This document shows positions 28,259 to 40,140 of a stretch of DNA of 64,000 nucleotides, piece by piece. The notes under the pieces were generated by a model, which was not told the DNA's origin, did no database searches, and saw nothing but the letters and a program-made list of their open reading frames with translations. Source of the stretch: Herbaspirillum sp. LeCh32-8 (GTDB taxonomy: Bacteria > Pseudomonadota > Gammaproteobacteria > Burkholderiales > Burkholderiaceae_D); contig NZ_JAGIPZ010000007.1 in the NCBI RefSeq assembly GCF_017814915.1, positions 183,241 through 247,240 of the forward strand, written 5' to 3'. The stretch's first letter is position 1, and every line of letters starts with the position of its first letter. Both the position numbers and the translations under genes were made by a program.

Positions 28259-29389
28259 TCAATTGAATTCCAACCAGCCGCTTTCATGCCATTGGTGCAG
28301 CGCTTCAAGCAGGTCTTCCGACGCATTCTCGAATTCGGTTTTTCCCAGTTGGCGTCGATCGGCCAGCGCGGCGAGGATGCCTTTGTCGGCGCGGCCGACC
28401 TGGAACGACTCGCCGTTGATGAAGACATTCGCGCCGCGATACAGCATCTGCGTCTTGCGATGCAGGCGCAGGCCGCGCTTTTTCGCGCCCTGGAAAAAGC
28501 GAGCAAAAGACAGCTCTTCGGCCGGCGGCTCGAAGAACACGCTGGCCTTCGGCGTCGACAGATGTTCGCCGAGGAAGATGGTGATGTCGTCGTCGGTGAA
28601 GCGGATCTTGTTGATCTCGTCGCGGATGCGCGCCAGCATTTCCACCGGCAGTTCAGCCGGCTTGGCGCTGGGCTTGAGGTCCGGGTCGGCATAACGGCCG
28701 GGCAGGTCGATGGTGTCCATCATGAACTCGAGGAAGGCCTCGCCCAGTTCCTGGTAAGCCGGCGCGCGGAACCCGATCGAATAGGTCATGCATTCGCCCA
28801 CGGCCACGCCGTCGTGCGCATAGTGCGGCGGCAGGTAGAGCATGTCGCCCGGCTCCAGTACGAACTCCTCTTCCGGCTGGAAGTTGCTGAGGATCTTCAG
28901 CGGCACGCCTTCTTCCAGCGTCAAGTCTTCCTGCGCGCTGATGCGCCAGCGGCGCTGGCCGTGGGCCTGCAGCAGGAACACGTCATAGGAATCGAAGTGC
29001 GGGCCGACGCCGCCGCCGTCGCTGGCGTAGCTGATCATCAGGTCGTCCAGGCGCGCGTCGGAGATGAAGCGGAACTGGCGCAGCAGTTCGTCGGCCGCGG
29101 GGTGATGCAGGTTCACGCCCTGCACCAGCAGCGTCCACGCCTTTTGCTTCAATGCCGGCAGCTTGTCGACCGGGCCGTGCTGCATGTCCCAGCCGTCGGC
29201 GCGATGGGTGATCAGACGCGATTCGACCTCGTCGCGGCGGGCCAGGTCGAACAGCTCCTGGCGCGGCAGCGGGGCCTGGAAGCCGGGGATGGCCTGGCGG
29301 ATCAGCAGGGGTTTCTTGTGCCAGTAATCACGCAGGAATTGGGCGGGCGTGAGACCGCCGAGCAGTTCGAGTTTTTTCATGCCCGCCAT
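28259..29389 (-). CDS. roxA: Ribosomal protein uL16 arginine hydroxylase (RoxA/YcfD-like)
   Basis: A 376-residue JmjC-type cupin dioxygenase using 2-oxoglutarate and Fe(II). The metal triad is His131 and Asp133 (GPHFDSYDVF) and His192 (PHYAHDG), with spacing close to that of E. coli YcfD, which hydroxylates an arginine of L16. The N-terminus LGGLTPAQFLRDYWHKKPLLIRQ and the C-terminal winged-helix part also match. Two starts are possible: 29389 or 29380 (MKKLELLGG). A perfect TATAAT overlaps the first ATG, which favours 29380 or a leaderless message. Confidence 0.92.
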   Translation of the reverse strand: MAGMKKLELLGGLTPAQFLRDYWHKKPLLIRQAIPGFQAPLPRQELFDLARRDEVESRLITHRADGWDMQHGPVDKLPALKQKAWTLLVQGVNLHHPAADELLRQFRFISDARLDDLMISYASDGGGVGPHFDSYDVFLLQAHGQRRWRISAQEDLTLEEGVPLKILSNFQPEEEFVLEPGDMLYLPPHYAHDGVAVGECMTYSIGFRAPAYQELGEAFLEFMMDTIDLPGRYADPDLKPSAKPAELPVEMLARIRDEINKIRFTDDDITIFLGEHLSTPKASVFFEPPAEELSFARFFQGAKKRGLRLHRKTQMLYRGANVFINGESFQVGRADKGILAALADRRQLGKTEFENASEDLLEALHQWHESGWLEFN

Positions 29390-29434
29390 TATAGGCGCGT
29401 GCGAACCCTTGAAGCAGTGCAGGCCCGATGAAGT

Positions 29435-29461
29435 TTGAACCCGGTTTGATGCAGGTATAAT
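29435..29461 (+). promoter_or_regulatory. Candidate promoter for the SlyD-like gene
   Basis: TTGAAC (29435-29440) and a perfect TATAAT (29456-29461) with a 15-bp spacer, 135 bp before the ATG. The short spacer makes it moderate. Confidence 0.45.
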
Positions 29462-29595
29462 CGCGCTCTAGGCAGCGTGAAGAATCAAGCAGCGTGAACA
29501 AAGGAGTCCTTGCCGTGAGGGAATGGCAGGGAGCTCTTGAGGATATGGCAGAGCCTGCCGCTCCCTCCACATACCGAAAGCAAAGGACCCCAACG

Positions 29596-30138
29596 ATGAA
29601 GATCGAAAAGAACACCGTAGTTTCCGTGAACTACAAACTGTCGGACGCGCAGAACAACCTGATCGAGCAAAGCACCGAGCCGATGGTGTACCTGCACGGC
29701 GGCTACGGCAACACCCTGCCCAAGATCGAAGAAGCGCTGGACGGCAAGGAAGCCGGCTACCAGACCACCATCCAGGTCGAGCCGGAAGACGCCTTCGGCG
29801 AGTACGATTCCGAGCTGGTCAAGATCGAGCCGGTGTCGCGCCTGCCGCAGCCGATCGAAGTCGGCATGCAGTTCGAAGGTTCGCCCGACGACGACAGCCA
29901 CGACACCGTGATCTTCACCGTCACCGAAGTGGCCGACGGTAAGGCCGTGCTGGATGGCAACCACCCGCTGGCCGGCATCGCGCTGCGCTTCGAACTGTCG
30001 GTGGCCGAAGTGCGCGCCGCATCGGAAGAAGAAGTGTCGCACGGCCACGTGCACGGCCCGCACGGCCATCATCACCATCACCACGATGAAGATGAAGGCG
30101 AAGCCGGCGATCACTTCCGCAGCCAGCCGCTGAACTGA
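29596..30138 (+). CDS. FKBP-type peptidyl-prolyl isomerase, SlyD-like
   Basis: A 180-residue prolyl isomerase/chaperone. The FKBP domain (residues 1-70 and 120-140) is split by the insert-in-flap domain (about 70-120), as in SlyD. The tail at 149-163 has ten histidines (HGHVHGPHGHHHHHH) followed by acidic residues, resembling the metal-binding tail that lets SlyD bind nickel. AAAGGA precedes the ATG; the reading frame is open further upstream but is not conserved. A bidirectional terminator follows. Confidence 0.95.
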   Translation: MKIEKNTVVSVNYKLSDAQNNLIEQSTEPMVYLHGGYGNTLPKIEEALDGKEAGYQTTIQVEPEDAFGEYDSELVKIEPVSRLPQPIEVGMQFEGSPDDDSHDTVIFTVTEVADGKAVLDGNHPLAGIALRFELSVAEVRAASEEEVSHGHVHGPHGHHHHHHDEDEGEAGDHFRSQPLN

Positions 30139-30170
30139 TGCACAGGCCGCCACGCGGTCTGCGCATCCAG

Positions 30171-30199
30171 AAAAACGCCCGCAATCGCGGGCGTTTTTC
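30171..30199. terminator. Bidirectional terminator
   Basis: AAAAACGCCCGC (30171-30182) and GCGGGCGTTTTT (30187-30198) with an AATC loop, between two convergent genes. Confidence 0.92.
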
Positions 30200-30276
30200 A
30201 TTGTCGGACAGAGGTTGTCGTATGAGGAATATGCGGTCGCGCAGCGGATGCCGCGAGGGCATGAGGATGATCGCGC

Positions 30277-31230
30277 TCAGCGCCGCTCGCCATCCGCATC
30301 GGCCACCGCAAACAACTGCGGCAGATGGTCGTCCACCACCACCTTCAGCCAGCGCTCGCCGGCGCCCACGCTGCCGAGATTGCCGGTCCACAGGATGCGC
30401 GGCGGATTCTTGTTCTTGCCGGTTTCGCCATGCACCACCAGCACCCGGCCCTGGAACTTGCCGGCCAACTCGGAGAAGGCCCGGCGCGTTTCGGAAAAAC
30501 CGTCGCGCTGGGTGCGGAAGAAGGAGCGCTTGGGCGGCGGCCCGAAGGGATTGCCGTCGCTGAAGAATACTACCGCCGAGACCTTCTTCAGCGCCGCGTA
30601 GGCAAACAGGTGCTGCAGCCAGTTGCGATTGGCGATCAGGCGATCCTCGAATTCGTTGTTGCGCCCGCCGTCGAGCAGGAAGTGGTTGTTGCCGGCCGGG
30701 AGGTTGACGGTGGCGAACAGGATGTTGCCGACTTCCCAGCGGGTGTTCTCGGCATAGCCGCGGAACTTCGGGGTGAGCGACTGGCGCAGCAGAGGCAGGC
30801 GGCTGGCGCCGAAGGAGAACTCGCCCGAATGGAACAGCTCGCGCATGCGCGCCAGGCGTTCGATGGCGTCCGAGCGCTGCTCCTTGTCGCGGCAGGTGAT
30901 CCAGTCGCTGGCAGCCAGCGACATGAAGACGCCGTTCTGGGCCTGTGAGAGGATCTCGCGGCGCTGGCTGTAGAGCGCGTCGTCGCAGGGTTCGGAGGAC
31001 GATTTGATGCCGTTGACGACCACGAAGGCCAGATTGTCGGCGTCGGTCTCGGTGATCGCGCGGCGCAGTACTTCTTCACCGTTGTCGCCGGCGAAGGCGT
31101 GGCTGATCATGCCGAAGGCGAAATCCTGATGGCCCTGTTGCGCCGGTTCAGCGGCTGCTGCCGACGGCGTCGCCAACACCGCCAGTGAGGCGGAGCAGGC
31201 AAGCAGGGCGGTCAGCAGCAAGCGCTTCAT
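30277..31230 (-). CDS. Secreted metallophosphoesterase-like protein lacking metal ligands
   Basis: A 317-residue protein with a signal peptide (LLLTALLACSASLAVLA, cleavage near ATPSAAAAE). It follows the layout of secreted calcineurin-like phosphoesterases: FAFGMISHAF where the family has a GD metal motif, FVVVNGIKSSSEPCDDALY for the usual VHVGDIKSG...PC, SLAASDWITC for PGDNEWTDC, and VVHGETGK for VHGDTH. The key Asp, Asn and second His are thus replaced, although the scaffold and the Cys82/Cys113 pair remain. It is probably a non-catalytic periplasmic homologue. Family features are from memory, so the assignment needs a profile search. Confidence 0.8.
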   Translation of the reverse strand: MKRLLLTALLACSASLAVLATPSAAAAEPAQQGHQDFAFGMISHAFAGDNGEEVLRRAITETDADNLAFVVVNGIKSSSEPCDDALYSQRREILSQAQNGVFMSLAASDWITCRDKEQRSDAIERLARMRELFHSGEFSFGASRLPLLRQSLTPKFRGYAENTRWEVGNILFATVNLPAGNNHFLLDGGRNNEFEDRLIANRNWLQHLFAYAALKKVSAVVFFSDGNPFGPPPKRSFFRTQRDGFSETRRAFSELAGKFQGRVLVVHGETGKNKNPPRILWTGNLGSVGAGERWLKVVVDDHLPQLFAVADADGERR

Positions 31231-31274
31231 CAGGGGCGGCCTCAGGTTCTCGGGTGGAACTGCTCGGCGCCGGA

Positions 31275-33962
<2,688 letters not shown>

Positions 33963-34233
33963 CAGCGTATTCGTTCTGGCCTGGGGCCGGGTAGTGCGTG
34001 TCAGGGATTGCATCCGCCGCGCGGGCTGAGGCGCCTGTCGTTGCGAGGGGCCAGGGCTGGCGGCGGGAAAGGCTGTGCGGCGGGCCGCGCACGGTGTGCA
34101 GGCGCGGGCCGGCCATAAAATCAAAATGCGGACCGGGGTCCGCATGCTTGAGCTGGGATTGTACGCGCAATGGGGCGGGGCAGCCAAGCGGATTGCCGGG
34201 CGTCAATGGCGACGCCCGGCCTTGATCAAACTG

Positions 34234-35241
34234 CTAATCAAACGATATGACGATCTTGCCCGAATGCGCGCCGCGCTCCATGCGGGCGAAGCCCTCCGCC
34301 GCGCGTTCCAGCGGGAAGACGGAGTCGATCAGCGGCTTGATCCGGTGCATGGACATCATGCGCATCATCGCTTCCAGCCCGGCGCGCGAGCCGACCACCA
34401 CGCCCTGCATGCGGATCATCGGGCCGATCAGCTGGCGGATGTTCAAGGGCGTTTCCATGCCGCCGACAAAACCGATCACGCCGACGAAACCGTTGAAGCG
34501 CACCGCCGCGAGCGACTGCGACAGGCTGCTGCCGGTGGTCTCCACCACGATGTCGACGCCGCGCCCGCCGGTGGCGTCACGCACCGCGCCGGACCACTCG
34601 GGCGTCTGCCTGTAGTTGATCACGGTGTCTACGCCCATCTCGCGCATCAGCTTGGCCTTGGCGTCGCTGGAGGTCAGGCCGATCACGCGCGCGCCGGCGG
34701 CGCGGGCGAACTGCGCGGCGAACAGCGCCACGCCGCCGGTGCCTTGCACCAGCACGGTCTGGCCGGCTTGCAGGCCGCCTTGCTGCAGGCAGGACCAGGC
34801 CGTCAGCGCGGCGATGGGCAGGGTGCTGGCTTCGGCGTCGGTGAGATAGTCCGGTGCGGCGACGGCGTCCTCGGCCGGCACCACCACGTAGTCCTGCAGC
34901 ACACCGGTCAGCGGCGCACCCAGCGAGCCGCCGGCGCGTTGCTCGGGCGTCAGCGCGCCATCGCGCCAACCCTGGATGTAGACCGGCACCACGCGGTCGC
35001 CGACCTTGAAGCGAGTGATGTCCTCGCCCACCGCCTCGACCACGCCGCAGGCGTCCGAGGACGGCACATAGGGCAGCTTGAGATCGGGCATGTAGCTACC
35101 CGAGAGGATCGCCAGGTCGCGGTAGTTCAGGCTGGCCGCCTTCACGCGCACCAGGATGTCGCCGCGTTTGGGCTGCGGCTTGGGCGCCTCGGCGATCTTC
35201 AGGCTGGCGATGGAAAAGGCGTCGGCTTGCAGGGCTCTCAT
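34234..35241 (-). CDS. MDR-family NAD(P)-dependent alcohol dehydrogenase / quinone reductase-like
   Basis: A 335-residue medium-chain reductase. A GroES-like N-terminus (KAASLNYRDLAILSGSY, PSSDACGVVEAVGED) precedes a Rossmann domain with VLVQGTGGVALFAAQFA. The structural and catalytic zinc cysteines of true alcohol dehydrogenases are absent, which favours a zinc-free quinone-oxidoreductase type. The substrate is unknown. GGAGA before the ATG at 35241 supports the start over 35286. It lies upstream of mutS on the same strand, 270 bp apart. Confidence 0.9.
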   Translation of the reverse strand: MRALQADAFSIASLKIAEAPKPQPKRGDILVRVKAASLNYRDLAILSGSYMPDLKLPYVPSSDACGVVEAVGEDITRFKVGDRVVPVYIQGWRDGALTPEQRAGGSLGAPLTGVLQDYVVVPAEDAVAAPDYLTDAEASTLPIAALTAWSCLQQGGLQAGQTVLVQGTGGVALFAAQFARAAGARVIGLTSSDAKAKLMREMGVDTVINYRQTPEWSGAVRDATGGRGVDIVVETTGSSLSQSLAAVRFNGFVGVIGFVGGMETPLNIRQLIGPMIRMQGVVVGSRAGLEAMMRMMSMHRIKPLIDSVFPLERAAEGFARMERGAHSGKIVISFD

Positions 35242-35310
35242 GGTGCGGTCTCCGTGGCTGTGATGGGTTTGCGGGCAGTCTAGCAAAATCGCCAGTTTGC
35301 CGTCGGCGCA

Positions 35311-35344
35311 TAAAAAAACAGGCGGCCACCGAAGTGGCCGCCTG
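35311..35344 (-). terminator. Terminator of the efflux operon
   Basis: On the minus strand, CAGGCGGCCAC and GTGGCCGCCTG form an 11-bp stem around TTCG, followed by TTTTTTTA. Confidence 0.9.
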
Positions 35345-35393
35345 CCCGGCCTGCAGGGGAACAGGCCGTCGGGGGAGGGTTGCGCTTAGCTGC

Positions 35394-36965
35394 CTAGTGC
35401 GCCGAAGACGTATCGGCCACGCGGTTGGGCTTGGGCGCCAGCCACACCGCCATCGCCGCCAGCGAGAAGGAGATCGCGGCCATCATGAAGATGTGGTTGG
35501 TGGCCAGCATCACGGCCTGGTTCTGCACCGTCTGCACCAGCGAGCCGGTGGCTTGGTCGGCTGTCATGCCGGAGGCGGTCATGGTGTTGACCGCATCGCC
35601 GGCGCGATCCACCAGACCGGCCAGTTCGGCGCGGAAGTAGGTGGTGTCGTTTTCCCAGCTGGTGTTGACGATGGAGGTCGCAATCGCGCCGGACATGGTG
35701 CGGCAGAAGCTCATCAGGCCGGCCGCCGAGGCGGTCTCTTCCTCGTTCACGCTAGCCAGCGCCAGGCCGGTCAGCGGCACGAAAAACAGCGGCATGCCGA
35801 TGCCCTGCAGGAACAGCGGCCAGCCGATCTGGAAGATCGTCATGTCGGTGGTGTTGAAGGCGCGCACGAAGGTCATCAGCCCCAGCCACACCACGCCGAT
35901 GCAGACCAGCTTGCGGCCGTCGACCTTGGCCGACATCTTGGCCACGAAGGGCGCAGTCATCACCGCCAGGATGCCGGTCAGCGCTGAGACGCAGCCCGAC
36001 CAGGTGGCGGTATAGCCCATATAGCCTTGCAGCCACAGCGGCGTCAGCACCACCGAGCCGAAGAAGGCGCCGAAGGCCAGGCAGATGGTCGTCACGCTGG
36101 CCGAGAAGCCGCGGTGGCGGAACACCCGCAGGTCAACCACCGGGTTGCGCTCGGTCAGCTCCCAGATCAGGAAGGCAATGAAGAACACCACCGCGATCAC
36201 GGCCAGCACCACGATCTCGGTGGAGGCGAACCAGTCCTTCTCCTTGCCTTCGTCGAGCATGTATTGCAAGGCCGCGACCCACACGATCATCAGCAACAGG
36301 CCGATGCGGTCAATGGGCAGCTTGGTGGTCTTGCTCTCGAAGGGCTTCAACATGCGCCAACCGAGCCAGCCGCACACCAGCGCCACCGGCACGTTGATCC
36401 AGAAGATGTAGGGCCAACTGTACTGGTCGCACAGCACGCCGCCCAGCACCGGGCCCGCAATCGGCGCCACCAGCGTGGTCATGGCCCACAGGCCGATGGC
36501 GGCAGGCGCCTTCTCTTTCGGGAAGATACGCAGCAGCAGGGTTTGCGAGAGCGGCATCAGCGGGCCGCCGGCCAGGCCTTGCAGGATGCGGAACAGCACC
36601 AGCATGCCCAGCGAGTTGGCCAGGCCGCACAGCGCCGAGAACAGGCCGAACAGCACCATTGAGGTGATGAACACGCGCACCGTGCCAAAGCGATTGGCCA
36701 GCCAGCCGGTCAGCGGCACGGTGATAGCCTCGGCCACCGCATAGGAGGTGATGACGTAGGTGCCCTGGCTGGTGGACGAGCCGAGGGCGCCGGCGATGTG
36801 CGAGACCGAGACGTTGGCGATCGTCGTGTCCAGCACCGCGATAAAGTTGGCGGCCGCCAGCAGGATGCCGGCGCCGAACAGTTGGCCGCCCGACAGCTTG
36901 CCCGGCTCGGCCGAGGGCGCCGGAGCCGGTAGTGCGCCGGCGTCTGCGCTAACAGTGGATGACAT
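35394..36965 (-). CDS. DHA2-family MFS drug exporter (EmrB-like)
   Basis: A 523-residue proton-driven exporter of the 14-helix DHA2 family. It has the motif-C/A landmarks LDTTIANVSVSHIAGALG, NRFGTVRVF and LQGLAGGPLMPLSQTLLL, typical of EmrB. It is the inner-membrane pump of the three-gene efflux operon, 39 bp after the EmrA-like gene, and would pass substrate through the adaptor to the outer-membrane factor. Substrates cannot be read from sequence; EmrAB systems handle hydrophobic or phenolic toxicants. Confidence 0.94.
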   Translation of the reverse strand: MSSTVSADAGALPAPAPSAEPGKLSGGQLFGAGILLAAANFIAVLDTTIANVSVSHIAGALGSSTSQGTYVITSYAVAEAITVPLTGWLANRFGTVRVFITSMVLFGLFSALCGLANSLGMLVLFRILQGLAGGPLMPLSQTLLLRIFPKEKAPAAIGLWAMTTLVAPIAGPVLGGVLCDQYSWPYIFWINVPVALVCGWLGWRMLKPFESKTTKLPIDRIGLLLMIVWVAALQYMLDEGKEKDWFASTEIVVLAVIAVVFFIAFLIWELTERNPVVDLRVFRHRGFSASVTTICLAFGAFFGSVVLTPLWLQGYMGYTATWSGCVSALTGILAVMTAPFVAKMSAKVDGRKLVCIGVVWLGLMTFVRAFNTTDMTIFQIGWPLFLQGIGMPLFFVPLTGLALASVNEEETASAAGLMSFCRTMSGAIATSIVNTSWENDTTYFRAELAGLVDRAGDAVNTMTASGMTADQATGSLVQTVQNQAVMLATNHIFMMAAISFSLAAMAVWLAPKPNRVADTSSAH

Positions 36966-37004
36966 GGGAAACCTCTTCTTGAGTCGTCTTGTGCCGGATA
37001 CGGA

Positions 37005-38252
37005 TTACAGCGCTGCGGCCTTGGCGTCGCCGTTCTGCGCGGTCTTCTGCTGCGGCTGCTGAGCATCGCCGGCCTGAATCTGGCCGCGGGTATCGATCTC
37101 GACCATCATCGACAGGCCCACCGACAGCGGACGCTGCGCCAGTTCCTTCGGATCGATGGACACGCGCACCGGCAGGCGCTGCACCACCTTGATCCAATTG
37201 CCGGTGGCGTTTTGCGCCGGGATCACCGCGAAGGCCGAACCGGTGCCGCCGGACAGACCCGTCACCACGCCGTGGTATTCCACCGAGTTGCCGTAGATGT
37301 CGGCGGTCATGGTCACCGGCTGGCCGATCTTGACCTTGGTCAGCTGGCCTTCCTTGAAGTTGGCGTCCACGTGCATCTGCTGCAGCGGCACCACGGAGAG
37401 CAGGTTGGCGCCGGTCTGCACGCGCTGGCCGACCTGCACCTGGCGACGCGCCACCACGCCGTCCACCGGGGCGCGCAGCACGGTGCGCTCCAGATCCAGC
37501 TTGGCCTGGTCGCGCTTAGCGCGGGCCAGTACGACTTCGGGGTTGTTGTCGACGGTGGTGTCGGCGGTCAGCACGGTGCTGGCCTTCTGCGCGCCGATGG
37601 TCGCCTTGGTGTTGGCGCGCGACTGCACTTCGCCGGCTTCGGCCGCCTTCAGGTTGGCCTGGGCGTTGAGCATGGCGGTGCGGGCGTTGGAGAGTTCTTC
37701 ACCGGACACCGAGCCCGACTTCGACAACGCTTCGCGGCGCTGCAGATCGATTTCGGCGCGCTTCACATCGGCCTGGGCCGACAGCAGCTGGGCGGCTGCG
37801 CGCTTTTGTTCGGCTTCACGCGCCAGCACCTGCGCGGCGAGACCCGCGTCGTTGGCGAAGAAGCCCTTCACGCGGCGCTCGGTGCGGTCGAGGTCGGCTT
37901 CGGCCTGGGCCAGCGCCAGCCTGGCATCGGCGTCGTCGATCGCCACCAGCACGTCGCCCTTCTTGACGGCCTGGGTGTCGACCACCTTGACGTCGGCCAC
38001 GATACCGTTGATGGCCGGGGTGACCACCGAGATCTCGGTGGCGGTGTAGGCGTTGTCGGTCTCGACGTAGCGCGAGCCGACCAGATACCAGTAGGCGCCG
38101 TAGCCGATGCCGACGATGGCGACCACGCCGCCGAAGATCGAGAACAGCTTCTTGCGCTTGGCCGTGGCCGCAGCCTTGGTGGCGGCTTCTTCACGTTGCT
38201 TTGCGGCGTCGTCCGCCATGGTGTGGGTTGCCTGGGAATCGCTGTGGGACAT
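37005..38252 (-). CDS. HlyD-family periplasmic adaptor (EmrA-like)
   Basis: A 415-residue membrane-fusion protein. It has a cytoplasmic N-terminus, one transmembrane helix (about 37-57, FGGVVAIVGIGYGAYWYLVG), the YVETDNAYT motif shared by EmrA proteins, a lipoyl/barrel-sandwich domain split by a long coiled-coil hairpin (about 110-230), and a beta-barrel. AAAGG eight bases before the ATG marks the start. It bridges the EmrB-like pump and the OMF encoded on either side. Confidence 0.94.
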   Translation of the reverse strand: MSHSDSQATHTMADDAAKQREEAATKAAATAKRKKLFSIFGGVVAIVGIGYGAYWYLVGSRYVETDNAYTATEISVVTPAINGIVADVKVVDTQAVKKGDVLVAIDDADARLALAQAEADLDRTERRVKGFFANDAGLAAQVLAREAEQKRAAAQLLSAQADVKRAEIDLQRREALSKSGSVSGEELSNARTAMLNAQANLKAAEAGEVQSRANTKATIGAQKASTVLTADTTVDNNPEVVLARAKRDQAKLDLERTVLRAPVDGVVARRQVQVGQRVQTGANLLSVVPLQQMHVDANFKEGQLTKVKIGQPVTMTADIYGNSVEYHGVVTGLSGGTGSAFAVIPAQNATGNWIKVVQRLPVRVSIDPKELAQRPLSVGLSMMVEIDTRGQIQAGDAQQPQQKTAQNGDAKAAAL

Positions 38253-38257
38253 GATGA

Positions 38258-39838
38258 TTAACCTTTCGCTTGCGTATCTGTTTGAGTGGCGGAGCCGATG
38301 TTGCCGCCGCCGTTGTCCTTGCCGGTGCCGCCTTGCTGGTCGCTGTAGCCGCCGCCCAGCGCGCGCACCAGCGCGACGTCGAGCGAGAACATGCACGAGC
38401 GCAGGTCGGAGAGCTGGCGCAGGTTGGTGATCAGCGTGTCCTGCGCGTTGAGTACATCCAGGTAATTGGCCAGGCCGCCGTTGTAGCGGTTGCTGACGAT
38501 GCGGTATGCCTCTTCGGCGGCGTCGGCCGCGGCCTGGACTTTCTCAAGCCGGCCCGACAACGCCTTCTCGGAGACGCCGACGTCGGCCACGTCCTGCAGC
38601 GCCTGGGTGACGGCCTGGTCGTAGTTGGCCACGGCCTCGTCATAGCCGGCGCTGGCCGAACGGAACTGGCCGCGCAGGCGGCCGCCGTTGAAGATCGGCA
38701 GCGAGATGGCGGGGCCGATGCTGCCGATGTCGGAGCCGCGGCTGGTCAGCAGGTCGATGCCCAGCGACTGGAAGCCGAAGTAGGCCTTCAGGTTGACGTT
38801 GGGATAGAAAGCGGCGCGCACCACCTTGATCTGCTTGCCGGCGGCTTCGGCGCGCAGGCGCGCGGCCACGATGTCGGGGCGGCGGCCCAGCAGGTTCACC
38901 GGCAGCTCGGCGGGCAGGGCGAACGGCTTGCTCAGGTCGATCTTGGGACGCACCAGCAGCAGGCCGCGGTCAGGGCCGGCGCCGGCCAGCGCGGCCAGCT
39001 TGTTGCGCTGGAGCGCGATGGATTCGTCGGTGGCCTTGAGGTCGGCTTCGGCCATGGCGCGACGCGCTTCCATCTGCTTGACCGAGCCGCGAGTCTCCAG
39101 GCCGTTGGCGAAGCGCTGGTTGAACAGGTCCAGCGAATCCACGCGCACCTTCAGCGCGGCTTCGTTGGTGTCGCGCTGGGCGTACAGGTGTTCCAGCTCG
39201 GCGTAGGCCGAGGCGATCGAGGTGGCCAGCGTGATGCGGGCCTGCGCGGCGTCGGCGCGCGCGGCCTCCAGTTCGGAGGTGGCGGCGGCCAGCGCGGCGC
39301 GGTTCTTGCCCCAGAAGTCGATCTCGTAGCTGAAGTCCAGCGTGGCGCGGGTTTCGTTGTTGTAGTCCTTGGGCACATATTCAGCCGGCATGCCGTTGTT
39401 ATAGGACTGCTTCATGTGATCCAGCGAGGCGTTGGCGCTGATCTCGGGATACAGGGCCGCGCCTTGCTGCTGGGCCGCACCTTCGGCCTTGAGCAGGCGC
39501 GCCTTGGCTGCCGCCATCGAGGGCGAGCCCTTGAGGGCGTCGTCCATCAGGGCGTTCAACTGGTCGTCGCCATAGACCTTCCACCAGGCGTCGGTCGGCC
39601 AGGCGGCCTGCGGTGCGGTGGCGGCCAGCAGCTGGCCGCTTTGGTAGGCGTCGATGGATTTCGGTTCGGCGCGCGGGCCGAGATCGGTGAAAGAGGCGCA
39701 GCCGGCCAGCACGGCGGCCGCCAGGGCGATCGCCGATGCCGTCGCAACCGGGCGCAGCGGCAGCGCGCGCAGGGCGGCGGCAACGCCGCTCCTGGCCGGG
39801 TCGGAGCCGTCGTGGGCGGGAGAGGAATGATTGTTCAT
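38258..39838 (-). CDS. Outer-membrane efflux lipoprotein (NodT/OprM type)
   Basis: A 526-residue TolC-like channel with a lipobox (AAVLAGCAS, lipidated Cys near residue 47) after an unusually long N-terminal stretch. Two OEP repeats and long helical segments follow. LGRRPDIVAARLRAEAAGKQI and SLPIFNGGRLRG are NodT-family hallmarks. It is the first gene of the operon and ends 6 bp before the adaptor gene. The ATG at 39838 lies 40 bases after the predicted transcription start; a TTG further upstream would leave almost no leader. Confidence 0.94.
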   Translation of the reverse strand: MNNHSSPAHDGSDPARSGVAAALRALPLRPVATASAIALAAAVLAGCASFTDLGPRAEPKSIDAYQSGQLLAATAPQAAWPTDAWWKVYGDDQLNALMDDALKGSPSMAAAKARLLKAEGAAQQQGAALYPEISANASLDHMKQSYNNGMPAEYVPKDYNNETRATLDFSYEIDFWGKNRAALAAATSELEAARADAAQARITLATSIASAYAELEHLYAQRDTNEAALKVRVDSLDLFNQRFANGLETRGSVKQMEARRAMAEADLKATDESIALQRNKLAALAGAGPDRGLLLVRPKIDLSKPFALPAELPVNLLGRRPDIVAARLRAEAAGKQIKVVRAAFYPNVNLKAYFGFQSLGIDLLTSRGSDIGSIGPAISLPIFNGGRLRGQFRSASAGYDEAVANYDQAVTQALQDVADVGVSEKALSGRLEKVQAAADAAEEAYRIVSNRYNGGLANYLDVLNAQDTLITNLRQLSDLRSCMFSLDVALVRALGGGYSDQQGGTGKDNGGGNIGSATQTDTQAKG

Positions 39839-40140
39839 GGTCGTGGATGAGGAAGAAAAATCACGTTTCAAAACTGTACAGTTCAGTATAGTATTGAGAA
39901 ATCGGAATAGTCAAGAAGGATTGCGAGAAATTACTCGTCTTTATGCGGCGTAGCAGCAACAGCGATTTTTTGACAGGAAAATGACTTGATTTGGCGGCTT
40001 TGGATGGCATCTCCGCCTATAATCACGGTCACATCGCCATGCCGCCGGGAAATGACCCGTCAGAATTGACAAACCGGCAGCATCGGCCGCAAAGACAGAA
40101 TTGAACGCAGTCGTAGCAAGACGCACCCAGGAAACCAGGC
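39839..40140. other. Divergent promoter region of the efflux operon and its TetR gene
   Basis: About 300 bp, AT-rich compared with its surroundings. It holds the efflux promoter and operator and, on the + strand, a perfect TATAAT (40018-40023) without a good -35, probably serving the TetR gene. No gene is present. Confidence 0.6.
39873..39914 (-). promoter_or_regulatory. Efflux operon promoter with overlapping palindromic operator
   Basis: On the minus strand TTGACT (39914-39909), 18 bp, TATACT (39890-39885). ACTGTACAGT (39873-39882), a perfect 10-bp palindrome, covers the predicted start point; a related ACTATAC half-site lies within the -10. This is the expected place for binding by the divergent TetR regulator. 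Confidence 0.65.
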
